Part shown: positions 9,061 to 17,357 of the stretch, one piece after another
Layout of the letters: each line of letters opens with the position of its first letter
Numbering within the stretch: the first letter of the stretch is position 1
Assembly (NCBI GenBank): GCA_012523295.1
Contig: JAAYIT010000154.1
Location: forward strand, 1 to 39,693
Origin: Porphyromonadaceae bacterium
GTDB taxonomy: Bacteria; Bacteroidota; Bacteroidia; Bacteroidales; Paludibacteraceae
Length of the DNA: 39,693 nucleotides
Direction of reading: 5' to 3'
Made by a program: the position numbers and the translations under genes
The notes under the pieces: generated by a model
The model's input: the letters and a program-made list of their open reading frames with translations, nothing else
Database searches by the model: none
Told to the model about the DNA's origin: nothing

Positions 9061-10143
9061 TTAAGGGTTCATTTTCTCAAATTCCTGCATGCAAGCCACC
9101 AGCGCTTCTACACTTTCTGTAGGGCAAGCATTGTAAATAGACGCGCGGAAACCGCCTACTGAACGGTGACCTTTGATTCCGACCATTCCTTTTGATTTTG
9201 AAAATTCAAGGAAATCAGCCTCTTTATCTTTGTATTCATCCGCCATAACAAAACAAACATTCATTATCGATCTGTCTTCTTTCGCAGCGGTTCCAACGAA
9301 CATTTTGTTACGGTCAATTTCTCCGTAAAGCAATCCTGCTTTATGTTTGTTGATTTTTTGCATGGCTTCTACACCACCAAGTTCTTTCACCCATTTTAGT
9401 GTTTCATGCATTACAAAAATCGGGAATACCGGAGGCGTATTGAACATCGAGCTGTCTTTCAAACTTGCGCCGATATGCGTACGATAATCCATAATCGTAG
9501 GAAGTTGACGATCAACTTTTCCAAGAACATCTTTACGTACGATTACAAATGCAACGCCGGCTGGTCCTACGTTTTTCTGTGCGCCACCATATATCAATGC
9601 GTATTTGCTCAAATCAATGGGGCGCGACAAAATATCGGATGACATATCGGCTACCAATGGAATAGGACTGTCTATTTCTTCATGTATCTCAGTTCCGTAT
9701 ATGGTATTATTGGTTGTAATATGCAAATATTCAGCGTCTGTAGGGATAGAGAATCCTTTTGGAATGTACGAGTAATTTTTATCTTCGGAGGAAGCTACGA
9801 TTTCCACTTCGCCATAAAATTTTGCTTCTTTGATAGCTTTTTTCGCCCAAACTCCGGTTTGCAGATAAGCTGCTTTTTTATTCATCAGATTGGCAGGCAC
9901 GAGATTAAACTCGGTTGATGCACCACCGCCTAAGAAAAGTACGGCGTAATCTTCCGGTATATTCAAAAGTTCTCTCCAAAGTTGATTGGTTTCCTGCATA
10001 ATGCGTTCCCATCCCGGTGTGCGGTGTGAGATTTCAAGAATCCCAATTCCTGTTCCATCAAAATCACGAATCGCGTCGATTGCCGATTCTACTGCTTGTT
10101 TTGGAAGTACACAAGGTCCTGCATTGAAATTATGTTTTTTCAT
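9061..10143 (-). CDS. serC: Phosphoserine aminotransferase
   Basis: PLP enzyme that converts 3-phosphohydroxypyruvate and glutamate to phosphoserine; it may also act in pyridoxal phosphate synthesis. The 360-residue length is standard. The N-terminus [13 protein letters not shown] and the PLP-lysine segment [12 protein letters not shown] are family hallmarks, and the C-terminal [12 protein letters not shown] carries phosphate-binding residues. It is first in the leftward serC-serA unit; the 145-bp gap to serA contains a repeat fragment. The transcript probably starts near 10268, giving a long leader (about 125 nt) that includes a 70-bp palindromic repeat. Confidence 0.96.
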   Translation of the reverse strand: MKKHNFNAGPCVLPKQAVESAIDAIRDFDGTGIGILEISHRTPGWERIMQETNQLWRELLNIPEDYAVLFLGGGASTEFNLVPANLMNKKAAYLQTGVWAKKAIKEAKFYGEVEIVASSEDKNYSYIPKGFSIPTDAEYLHITTNNTIYGTEIHEEIDSPIPLVADMSSDILSRPIDLSKYALIYGGAQKNVGPAGVAFVIVRKDVLGKVDRQLPTIMDYRTHIGASLKDSSMFNTPPVFPIFVMHETLKWVKELGGVEAMQKINKHKAGLLYGEIDRNKMFVGTAAKEDRSIMNVCFVMADEYKDKEADFLEFSKSKGMVGIKGHRSVGGFRASIYNACPTESVEALVACMQEFEKMNP

Positions 10144-10168
10144 ACGGTTATATTTTATTTTTTAACAC

Positions 10169-10238
10169 TAAGGTCGTATGGAACACGCCATTAACCATTA
10201 TCTTGGGTTTAAGACTTATCTTAAATGGCTGTTTCATA
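10169..10238. repeat. 70-bp palindromic repeat, copy 1 (serC leader)
   Basis: About 90% identical (63 of 70 positions) to a second copy at 31232-31301. The ends form an imperfect inverted repeat, ATGGAACACGCCATT versus AATGGCTGTTTCAT. The inside holds a perfect stem, TTTAAGA-CTTA-TCTTAAA. It lies between the serC -7 box and start codon, so it should be transcribed in the serC leader. Confidence 0.8.
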
Positions 10239-10274
10239 ACGATGATTTTTATATGATAAAATTTAATTTGAGTG

Positions 10275-10282
10275 CAAAATTA
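10275..10282 (-). promoter_or_regulatory. Candidate -7 box for serC-serA
   Basis: On the minus strand this reads TAATTTTG, an exact TAnnTTTG match. It places transcription start near 10268, about 125 nt upstream of the serC ATG. Confidence 0.5.
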
Positions 10283-10507
10283 CAGAAATTTTTCTGTATA
10301 TGGGAATAATTTTTTGATTATTTAGTGGAATTTGGATTTTTGGATAAATATACGAAAATGTTTCAAGGTCTGACATATGTTAATTGAAAGAATAATACAG
10401 GTAAAGTTGAAAATGTAGTTTTTGGCATTTTTTATCCTATGAAAAAGATTTATGGTGACTTTTTTTATTCAATTTAATATTTTTATAAATCTGAAAAACT
10501 AAATGAC

Positions 10508-10515
10508 TATATTTG
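10508..10515 (+). promoter_or_regulatory. Candidate -7 box for the SDR gene
   Basis: TATATTTG is an exact TAnnTTTG match, 28 bp upstream of the ATG at 10544. Confidence 0.5.
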
Positions 10516-10543
10516 TACCCTGAGTACACATAGTTTATAAAAT

Positions 10544-11359
10544 ATGAAATCAATTCTTCTTACAGGCGGTAGTACGGGAATCGGACTTTCCACAGCTATA
10601 TTATTGATGAACAAAGGTTATCGTGTCTATTCCGGATCGAGACGTGGTGGTGGTGAGGCAAAAAAGTCAGATAGTGGCGGCGAAATTATCCCCATTAAAA
10701 TGGATGTAAATGATGAGGAAAGCGTGAAAAGTACCGTTCGCCAAATTATTTCTGAAAGCGGGGAATTGTACGCGGTTATCAGCAATGCAGGTAACGGAAT
10801 TGCCGGTTCTATAGAAGATACCGGATCAGAAGAAGCTAAATATCAGTTGGAGACCAACTTTTTTGGTTCGGTGAAAGTGATTCAAGCTTGTCTGCCTTAT
10901 TTTCGTAAACAAGGTTTTGGTAAAGTTCTTGCGGTAAGTTCGGTTGCCGCCATTGTTCCCATTCCGTATCAAGCTTTTTACAGCTCAGCCAAATCAGCAT
11001 TATTAATGCTGATGGAAGCTTTGGCAATGGAAGTAAAATCGTTTGGTATTCAGTGCTGTACGATACTTCCCGGTGATACAAAAACCGATTTTACTGATTC
11101 CAGAAAATATACGGCACTGTGTGTAGATGAAAATTCTCCTTACAAAAAGAAGATGACTGCAGCACTTGAAAAAATGGAAAAAGATGAGCGAAACGGTATG
11201 TCACCCGAATTAATTGCACAGGCCATTGTGAAGCAAATTGAAAGAAAAAAGATGAAATCTCGTGTTATTCCCGGCATGCAATACAAGGCTATTTGTCTGT
11301 TAAGTAATTTACTGCCAAATAGTTTAAGATTAAAAATCATAGGTATGGTTTATTCTTAA
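10544..11359 (+). CDS. Short-chain dehydrogenase/reductase (SDR)
   Basis: A 271-residue classical SDR. The NAD(P)-binding TGGSTGIG is at residues 7-14, the structural SNAGNG near residue 85, the catalytic Ser in SVAA, and the YSSAK Tyr/Lys pair near residue 150. A basic SGSRR segment after beta-2 suggests NADP preference (inference). The C-terminal extension with hydrophobic stretches resembles SDRs acting on lipids or other hydrophobic substrates, but the substrate is unknown. The gene is monocistronic and divergent from serC. Confidence 0.88.
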   Translation: MKSILLTGGSTGIGLSTAILLMNKGYRVYSGSRRGGGEAKKSDSGGEIIPIKMDVNDEESVKSTVRQIISESGELYAVISNAGNGIAGSIEDTGSEEAKYQLETNFFGSVKVIQACLPYFRKQGFGKVLAVSSVAAIVPIPYQAFYSSAKSALLMLMEALAMEVKSFGIQCCTILPGDTKTDFTDSRKYTALCVDENSPYKKKMTAALEKMEKDERNGMSPELIAQAIVKQIERKKMKSRVIPGMQYKAICLLSNLLPNSLRLKIIGMVYS

Positions 11360-11803
11360 TTGTGACTGATTTGTAATCTATTTGATACAGTATTGAAACT
11401 TTGTTCATAACTTTGTAACAACTACCGAAAGAAATATTACAACTTTATTTGGAATATTGAAAAAAAATTTCGATAGCTTTTCTAAATTTGAAAAAGCAAA
11501 TTTTTTAGCCGGAATTATCGCTCATTTTTTAACGCTTTATCAATAGCAATTTTTCAGGCTTCAAGAGAAAAAATATGAACGATACCGATATCAACACGAT
11601 GTTAATAAAGTCTCTAAAACACTTAAAATAAGAAACTTTTCATAAAAATAATTGTTTATAAAATACAGCAAAATTTTGATATCGTTATTTCCAAATTTTA
11701 AGCAAACTATTTATCAACGCTATCAACAGGCTAATATCATTAACATATAAGTTTTTAAAAAATAAAAATATTAATATTATATAGTTTTGAAAGGTAAAAA
11801 AAG
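11360..11803. other. Gene-free AT-rich spacer before nadA
   Basis: These 444 bp are strongly AT-rich, with only short spurious reading frames. I see the nadA promoter box near the right end and no repeat or RNA-like structure that I can support. Confidence 0.5.
11782..11789 (+). promoter_or_regulatory. Candidate -7 box for nadA
   Basis: TAGTTTTG is an exact TAnnTTTG match ending 14 bp before the nadA ATG, implying a very short leader. Confidence 0.5.
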
Positions 11804-12739
11804 ATGGATAAGCAATTTTATATAGATGAAATAAATCGCCTGAAGAAAGAGAAAACCGCAGTCATTATGGCCCATTTCTACCAAACAGGAGATATTCAGG
11901 ACATTGCCGATGTTGTAGGCGATAGTCTTGCATTAGCTCAAAAAGCAGCTGAGACCGATGCTGATATTATTGTGCTTTGCGGTGTGCATTTTATGGGTGA
12001 AACTGCCAAAATTCTTTCTCCAGACAAAAAGGTACTCATTCCGGATATGGAGGCAGGTTGTTCATTAGCAGATAGTTGTCCTGCGGATGAATTTGAAAAA
12101 TTCGTGAAAGCCAATCCTGATCATACGGTCATAACCTATGTAAATACTACCGCGGCTGTTAAGGCGCTGACAGACATAGTAGTTACTTCTACAAATTCAA
12201 AAAAAATAATAGATCAATTACCTGCAGATGAAAAGATAATTTTCGGTCCGGACAAGAATCTAGGTGATTATATCAATAGTGTAACGGGTAGAAATATGTT
12301 GCTTTGGGATGGTGCTTGCCATGTTCATGAGCAATTTTCGGTAGAAAAACTGATTCAACTGAAAAAAGAAAATCCCGATGCGCACATTATCGCTCACCCG
12401 GAATGTAAAAGCGTAGTCTTGAAAATGGCAGATTTTGTTGGTTCTACTTCTAATTTATTGAAATATACATCAAATCCTGATGTAAATAAATTCATAGTTG
12501 TAACTGAAAGTGGCATCATTCACCAAATGGAAAAAATGAATCCCGATAAGATATTTATCCCCGTTCCTCCCGAAATAGAAGGTCAGACTTGCCATTGCAA
12601 TGAGTGTGTATTTATGCGTAAAAATACGATAGAAAAGCTTTATCTCTGCTTGCGTGACGAGACTCCTGAAATTCTAATTGACGAAGAAGTTCGCCTAAAA
12701 GCAGTGAAACCAATTGTAAGAATGTTGGAAATGTCGTAG
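11804..12739 (+). CDS. nadA: Quinolinate synthase A
   Basis: A [4Fe-4S] enzyme that condenses iminoaspartate with dihydroxyacetone phosphate to quinolinate in de novo NAD synthesis. The 311-residue length is typical. Substrate-binding AHFYQ is at residues 23-27. The likely cluster cysteines are in EAGCSLADSC (Cys86), WDGACHVHE, and the C-terminal CHCNEC segment. NadB and NadC, often adjacent in other genomes, are not in this window, so nadA is detached here. Confidence 0.96.
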   Translation: MDKQFYIDEINRLKKEKTAVIMAHFYQTGDIQDIADVVGDSLALAQKAAETDADIIVLCGVHFMGETAKILSPDKKVLIPDMEAGCSLADSCPADEFEKFVKANPDHTVITYVNTTAAVKALTDIVVTSTNSKKIIDQLPADEKIIFGPDKNLGDYINSVTGRNMLLWDGACHVHEQFSVEKLIQLKKENPDAHIIAHPECKSVVLKMADFVGSTSNLLKYTSNPDVNKFIVVTESGIIHQMEKMNPDKIFIPVPPEIEGQTCHCNECVFMRKNTIEKLYLCLRDETPEILIDEEVRLKAVKPIVRMLEMS

Positions 12740-12876
12740 GATGGTGATAGGTTGAATTAGGGAGAGATTATGCTTTAGCGTGATGATAAAAATTATATAT
12801 TATTCCAATTTAGAAGAAGAATTGCTAAATTAATCTACATAAAATACTTGAAACTGAAGAGAACTTTTACAGTTAA

Positions 12877-13269
12877 ATGACACAATTTTACAAAGGGCAA
12901 AAACGAACAGAAATAATAATTTTATCCGTCGCTATCGCATTTGCAGTGATAGCGATGGTTATTTTGCATCATTCCGTATGGTTAATTATACCTTATTTTT
13001 TATTGGAAATAGGAGTCCTTTATTTCTATTTGAACTATGGGTATGTTATTGAAAATAAGATTATTATAATAAAATATGGTTTCGTAATCTTCAAAACCAT
13101 TCCTATACATTCAATTAACAGAATTTTTATTCGTGAAATTTTAACGAATGGTGTACATCAAGTAGAAATTCATTATGAAATGAAAAAAATGCAGGTAGTT
13201 ACTCCAAAAAATACGGTTGGTTTTATTGAAAATATTGAAAAGGTAAATCCAAGAATAGAAATAAGTTGA
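12877..13269 (+). CDS. Small membrane protein, PH-domain-like
   Basis: A 130-residue protein with two predicted transmembrane helices (about residues 13-32 and 34-53). A soluble part of alternating hydrophobic strands follows (YVIENKIIIIKYGF, then the basic region NRIFIREI). This layout matches small bacterial PH-domain proteins (YdbS/bPH type), where the strand region faces the cytoplasm. The assignment rests on this layout, not on a catalytic motif. It follows nadA by 137 bp without its own clear promoter box, so read-through from nadA is possible. Its function is unknown. Confidence 0.6.
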   Translation: MTQFYKGQKRTEIIILSVAIAFAVIAMVILHHSVWLIIPYFLLEIGVLYFYLNYGYVIENKIIIIKYGFVIFKTIPIHSINRIFIREILTNGVHQVEIHYEMKKMQVVTPKNTVGFIENIEKVNPRIEIS

Positions 13270-13287
13270 AAAAATTACAGAAATCTC

Positions 13288-14316
13288 TTAAAGATTTTTT
13301 TCAATGGTCAAAAATCTACCGGTTTCGGGACTAACATAAGCTCGGCTTTTTTTATCCATTGTTTTTAATGGAAGCGGCATTAGATCTCCAAGCTGTGGAA
13401 TAATTAATTCCGAGTTATAAAATACTTTATCATTATTAAAAAGCGAAACTTGAGCCGACACCGGAATAATCGTTAAAACTTCTTCCTTTACTCTTCTCTT
13501 TTTTTCTACCGGTTCTACTTTTATCGGATTATAATTGATAGAAATGTAGTAGGGTTCACCGCTCAAGTCGTCAGCCGATACAACACCTTCAAACGATGAG
13601 AACCGGAACAATATTTTATCATTTACACCTTCAGTTGGTACAAAAGTTATTTTTTGAGTTATGTTTTCTACCGTAGTTGTACCTGTAAAAAGATTGGTCA
13701 GTTCTTTTTCCTGCTCGTCCATTTGCTCTATCATAGTTTTCATGGAAGCACCGTCGGTAGGCACATATTCTACATCGCCCGCCAATAAATCTACTTTGTT
13801 TTCACGAATACGGTAAATATGACGTGCAGCTCCTTCAGCCATTTTTGCAACAGATCCGGCGAGCATGTATTCTTCGGTTAATGGGAGTAATTTTTTTGTT
13901 GATCGTACAGGTTTATTACTTTTCCTTTCGATTTGTACATCTTTTTCAATTTTTGAAGGCGGTACATTGATTCCGCATAATATTCCTTGGTCATTCACTG
14001 TAAGAAGCGATATAAGCGATCGTTTTGAAGGAATAATAGTATATGTCCGATCCGGGTCTGCAACTGTTTTTGGGGTAAGCTGCAGGCTTTTCAGGCGAAA
14101 ATAAACACGCTTGGATGTAATCACATCCGAAGTAGCAAGATAACGTTCTGAATATTGGTAAAATTCGCCCGGAGTTTCAGTAATTCGCTCAACATCTGCA
14201 GTAATTTCGAATTCTGTTTTCGGGAGAGAATAAATAAGTGTAAATTGCCCTTCTGTAACTGTTTGAGCAACTGCTAACAATGGAAAAAATAATATTACAA
14301 AAAGTATTTTTTTCAT
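13288..14316 (-). CDS. Exported protein, DUF4831-like
   Basis: A 342-residue protein with a clear signal peptide (MKKILFVILFFPLLAVAQ, cleavage near residue 18). The rest is beta-rich and resembles the Bacteroidetes-specific DUF4831 family. Segments such as FTLIYSLPKTEFEI at the start and repeated strand patterns suggest an envelope protein. It begins 8 bp after the topA stop codon on the same strand, so the two are almost certainly cotranscribed. The functional link with topoisomerase is unknown and may be only positional. The family assignment is from memory of sequence style and should be treated as likely, not certain. Confidence 0.65.
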   Translation of the reverse strand: MKKILFVILFFPLLAVAQTVTEGQFTLIYSLPKTEFEITADVERITETPGEFYQYSERYLATSDVITSKRVYFRLKSLQLTPKTVADPDRTYTIIPSKRSLISLLTVNDQGILCGINVPPSKIEKDVQIERKSNKPVRSTKKLLPLTEEYMLAGSVAKMAEGAARHIYRIRENKVDLLAGDVEYVPTDGASMKTMIEQMDEQEKELTNLFTGTTTVENITQKITFVPTEGVNDKILFRFSSFEGVVSADDLSGEPYYISINYNPIKVEPVEKKRRVKEEVLTIIPVSAQVSLFNNDKVFYNSELIIPQLGDLMPLPLKTMDKKSRAYVSPETGRFLTIEKNL

Positions 14317-14324
14317 AATTATCC

Positions 14325-16667
14325 TTAGCTTTTTTTCTTACCTCTTGAGTATCCTTTTTTCTTTTTGCCTACCGTATCAGCTTGTGAAGCGATTATTTCA
14401 CGACATTGCTCTTCAGTCAATGTTGTGGCATCTATTTTTTTCGGAATCTTATAGTTGTTTTTTTCAAAAGCAATGTACGGTCCGTATCTGCCGTTCAAAA
14501 CTTGAATTTCTCCATTTTCCCCGAATGTATTTATCAATTTATTCCTATCGACTTCTCGTTTCTCTTCAATGATTTCAATAGCTCTTTCTGCCGTAATTTC
14601 CAATGGATCTTCCGATTTTGGAATAGAATAAAACTTCGAATCATGCCGAATGTAGGGTCCGAATCTACCCACAGCTACGGTCATGTTTTTTTCTTCAAAA
14701 TCACCGATTTCACGTGGCAGTTTGAATAATTCCAATGCTTCTTCCAACGTAATACTCTCAATGGACTGAGTTTTTCGAAGCGATGCAAATATCGGTTTTT
14801 CTTCTTCTTCCGAAGTACCGATTTGAGCGATAGGGCCATATCTTCCGATTTTTACGGAAAGTTGTCTTCCGGTTTTTGGATCGGTTCCTAATATTCTTTC
14901 ACCCACCTGCCGCTCCGAATGCTTCAACGTATCTTCCACAATCGGGTGGAAATTCTTATAAAAACGGTCGATTGAGTTATTCCACTTGATTTTTCCTTCG
15001 GCAATTTGATCAAACTCCAATTCTACATTTGCCGTAAAATTATAGTCCATAATATCCGGGAAATGTTCTATCAAAAAGTCATTTACCACCATCCCGATAT
15101 CGGTAGGGAATAGTTTTGATTTTTCGGCGCCCGTATTTTCGGATTTAATCGCTTTGGATAATTTTTCACCCTTTAGTTTCAGCTCGTTGTAAGATCTTTT
15201 CACAGCCGGTCTGTCGCCTTTTTCTACGTAATTTCTGTTTTGAATAGTAGAAATAGTTGGTGCGTACGTGGAAGGACGACCAATGCCCAATTCTTCCATT
15301 TTTCGAACCAAACTTGCTTCCGTATAGCGCGGAGGACGTTGAGAGAAACGCTCTTGTGCTAATATTTCATTGTAAGTGAGAGATTCTCCTTTTTTCATGG
15401 ATGGCAAAATACCGCTTGCTTCTGTATCTTGTTCATCATCGGTTGATTCGAGATAAACTTTCAGAAAACCATCAAAAATTATCACCTCGCCCGTAGCCAC
15501 AAACTGATATTTACTTCCCGAAATATTAATGTATATATTGGTTTTTTCCAATTCGGCATCGGCCATTTGGGATGCAATAGTGCGCTTCCAGATCAGATCA
15601 TACAGACGTTTTTCCTGTGCCGTTCCTTCTACGGTATGAGCGTTCATGTAAGTCGGACGTATGGCTTCGTGAGCTTCTTGCGCTCCTTTTGATTTAGTTG
15701 AAAATTTACGGATTTTTACGTACTTTTCACCTGCCATATTCTGAATTTCTGCTTTGGCTGTATTAATGGCAAGACTCGAAAGATTCACAGAATCGGTACG
15801 CATGTAGGTGATTTTTCCCGATTCATAAAGTCGCTGTGCAACCATCATTGTCTGCGAAACAGAGAATCCTAATTTTCGGGACGCTTCCTGCTGCAATGTA
15901 GAAGTTGTAAATGGCGGTGCAGGAGATTTTTTAATCGGTCTTTGCTCTATGTTGTCAACAGAAAATTGTGCACTTTTACAAGTTTCAAGAAATGCATGGG
16001 CTTCTTCAAGGGTAGAAAAACGTTGTGGTAGTTCGGCTTTCAGCTCTATCGGTTTTCCGTTACTGTCTTTTGAAGAAAAAACCGCGGTTACTCTGTATGA
16101 AGCTTCCGGTTTGAAATTATTAATCTCTCTTTCACGCTCCACAATTAGTCTTACAGCAACCGACTGAACACGCCCTGCCGATAACGAAGGACGAACTTTT
16201 CGCCAAAGTACCGGAGATAATTCAAAACCCACAATGCGGTCAAGCACGCGGCGGGCTTGCTGCGCGTTAACTAAATCTAAGTTGATTTCACGCGGATTTT
16301 TTATTGCTTTAATAATGGCATCTTTTGTGATTTCATTAAAAACAATCCGTTTTGTATTCTGTTTTTTGAGGTTTAATTCTTCAGCTAAATGCCAAGCGAT
16401 AGCTTCACCTTCACGGTCCTCATCGGAAGCGAGCCAAACGGTATCAGCAGTTTTTACTGCTTTTTTAAGTTCGGATACAATTTTCTTTTTATCCGGTGAA
16501 ATCTCGTAATGCGGCTGATAATTATTGTCAAAATCAATTCCCAATCCTTTATCCACCAAATCACGAATGTGTCCCATGCTTGACTTGACTTCAAATTCTT
16601 TTCCGAGAAATTTTTCAATGGTCTTTGCTTTTGCAGGAGACTCAACGATAACTAAATTTTTTGACAT
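14325..16667 (-). CDS. topA: DNA topoisomerase I (type IA)
   Basis: Relaxes negative supercoils by single-strand passage. The chosen ATG at 16667 gives the canonical N-terminus MSKNLVIVESPAKAKT; the ATG at 16697 would add ten unlikely residues. The protein has 780 residues. The TOPRIM domain shows SPAKAKTIEKFLG and the metal-binding DEDREGEAIAWHL. The active-site tyrosine lies in ITYMRTDSVNLSS. The C-terminus carries repeated GRYGP / GRFGPYI motifs of the topoisomerase C-terminal repeat type instead of zinc ribbons. A lysine-rich tail ends the protein. The DUF4831-like gene follows with 8 bp spacing. Confidence 0.96.
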   Translation of the reverse strand: MSKNLVIVESPAKAKTIEKFLGKEFEVKSSMGHIRDLVDKGLGIDFDNNYQPHYEISPDKKKIVSELKKAVKTADTVWLASDEDREGEAIAWHLAEELNLKKQNTKRIVFNEITKDAIIKAIKNPREINLDLVNAQQARRVLDRIVGFELSPVLWRKVRPSLSAGRVQSVAVRLIVEREREINNFKPEASYRVTAVFSSKDSNGKPIELKAELPQRFSTLEEAHAFLETCKSAQFSVDNIEQRPIKKSPAPPFTTSTLQQEASRKLGFSVSQTMMVAQRLYESGKITYMRTDSVNLSSLAINTAKAEIQNMAGEKYVKIRKFSTKSKGAQEAHEAIRPTYMNAHTVEGTAQEKRLYDLIWKRTIASQMADAELEKTNIYINISGSKYQFVATGEVIIFDGFLKVYLESTDDEQDTEASGILPSMKKGESLTYNEILAQERFSQRPPRYTEASLVRKMEELGIGRPSTYAPTISTIQNRNYVEKGDRPAVKRSYNELKLKGEKLSKAIKSENTGAEKSKLFPTDIGMVVNDFLIEHFPDIMDYNFTANVELEFDQIAEGKIKWNNSIDRFYKNFHPIVEDTLKHSERQVGERILGTDPKTGRQLSVKIGRYGPIAQIGTSEEEEKPIFASLRKTQSIESITLEEALELFKLPREIGDFEEKNMTVAVGRFGPYIRHDSKFYSIPKSEDPLEITAERAIEIIEEKREVDRNKLINTFGENGEIQVLNGRYGPYIAFEKNNYKIPKKIDATTLTEEQCREIIASQADTVGKKKKGYSRGKKKS

Positions 16668-16998
16668 AATTAATTTAAATTTTGAAATTGGGTGCAAAAT
16701 AACAAAAACAAATAGGTATCAGCCAAATTTTCAGGCATTTATTTTTGTTTTTTATGAAATTAGTGGATAAAACACCCGAAAGTACAGAAAAATAATCAAA
16801 CAAAACTTTGAAATGAATAATCGTTCAACCAACTCATTATTTTTAAATAACTAATGGGTGTAGCGATTGAAAATCGTTGATTATTATTGCGGTTGAAAAC
16901 CGCAACACCCGTAAGTGAAGCAAAATAATTTGACTTTATTTTTATAAAGATAAGCTTCTTAAATTTGAGTATTTACAAATCGGAAAACACCATATTTC
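16668..16998. other. Intergenic region topA / copZ with junction palindrome
   Basis: A gene-free stretch of 331 bp upstream of topA and downstream of copZ. Its main feature is the palindromic element at 16855-16910. A near-consensus -7 box for topA (TTATTTTG on the minus strand, one mismatch) lies at about 16695-16702. Confidence 0.5.
16855..16910. repeat. Three-way-junction palindrome
   Basis: The outer arms GGGTGT and ACACCC pair perfectly and enclose two hairpins: GCGATT-GAAA-ATCG and TGCGGTT-GAAA-ACCGCA. The two hairpins resemble each other (both have the GATTGAAAATC or GGTTGAAAACC pattern). Only one copy was found in the window. Confidence 0.6.
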
Positions 16999-17208
16999 TT
17001 AGCTTTCTTTGAAAGTAAATTCATATCCAACATTATCCATTGCTTCCCGAATCACATCATCCGAAACAGGTTTTGAAAGATTTAGATTGGCTGTGCGAGT
17101 TGCTAAATCAACTTTTGCTTCTACACCATCTATTCTATTTAACGCTTTCTCTACGCGTGCTACACAATGTCGGCAGCTCATTCCATTGATTATAATTGTT
17201 TTTTCCAT
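16999..17208 (-). CDS. copZ: Copper chaperone, heavy-metal-associated domain
   Basis: A 69-residue single HMA domain with the metal-binding GMSCRHC (Cys12 and Cys15), the length of CopZ/Atx1-like chaperones. It would carry Cu(I) in the cytoplasm to the ATPase encoded just upstream. The start is supported by TTGAGGAAAAATT in front of the ATG, a good ribosome binding site. It follows copA by 149 bp on the same strand. The metal is inferred from the neighbour and the motif. Confidence 0.88.
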   Translation of the reverse strand: MEKTIIINGMSCRHCVARVEKALNRIDGVEAKVDLATRTANLNLSKPVSDDVIREAMDNVGYEFTFKES

Positions 17209-17357
17209 GATAATTTTTCCTCAAGTCATATTTATATTTGAAAGTTTTTTTTAACAGATAATTATTGTAAAACGTCTCACGAATCACTCTTAAAGTACCT
17301 TTTGTAATCCAGAAAGCTCGTCAGGATAAGGGTTTTTAGATAGATTTAGCGGAGATA

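Larger units (their letters stand above)
10144..10543. other. Divergent intergenic region, serC / SDR
   Basis: A 400-bp gene-free region. It holds the 70-bp palindromic repeat (10169-10238), the serC promoter box (10275-10282) and the SDR promoter box (10508-10515). The middle is AT-rich with nothing else recognisable. Confidence 0.6.

Noticed and set aside
11576-11632. Short reading frame of 18 codons upstream of nadA
   Set aside because: Too short, with no ribosome site or family resemblance; the region is simply AT-rich.
11690-11740. TTTATCAACG / CTATCAACAGG as DnaA-box-like words before nadA
   Set aside because: They do not match the DnaA consensus TTATCCACA well enough, and there is no cluster of boxes or other origin marks.
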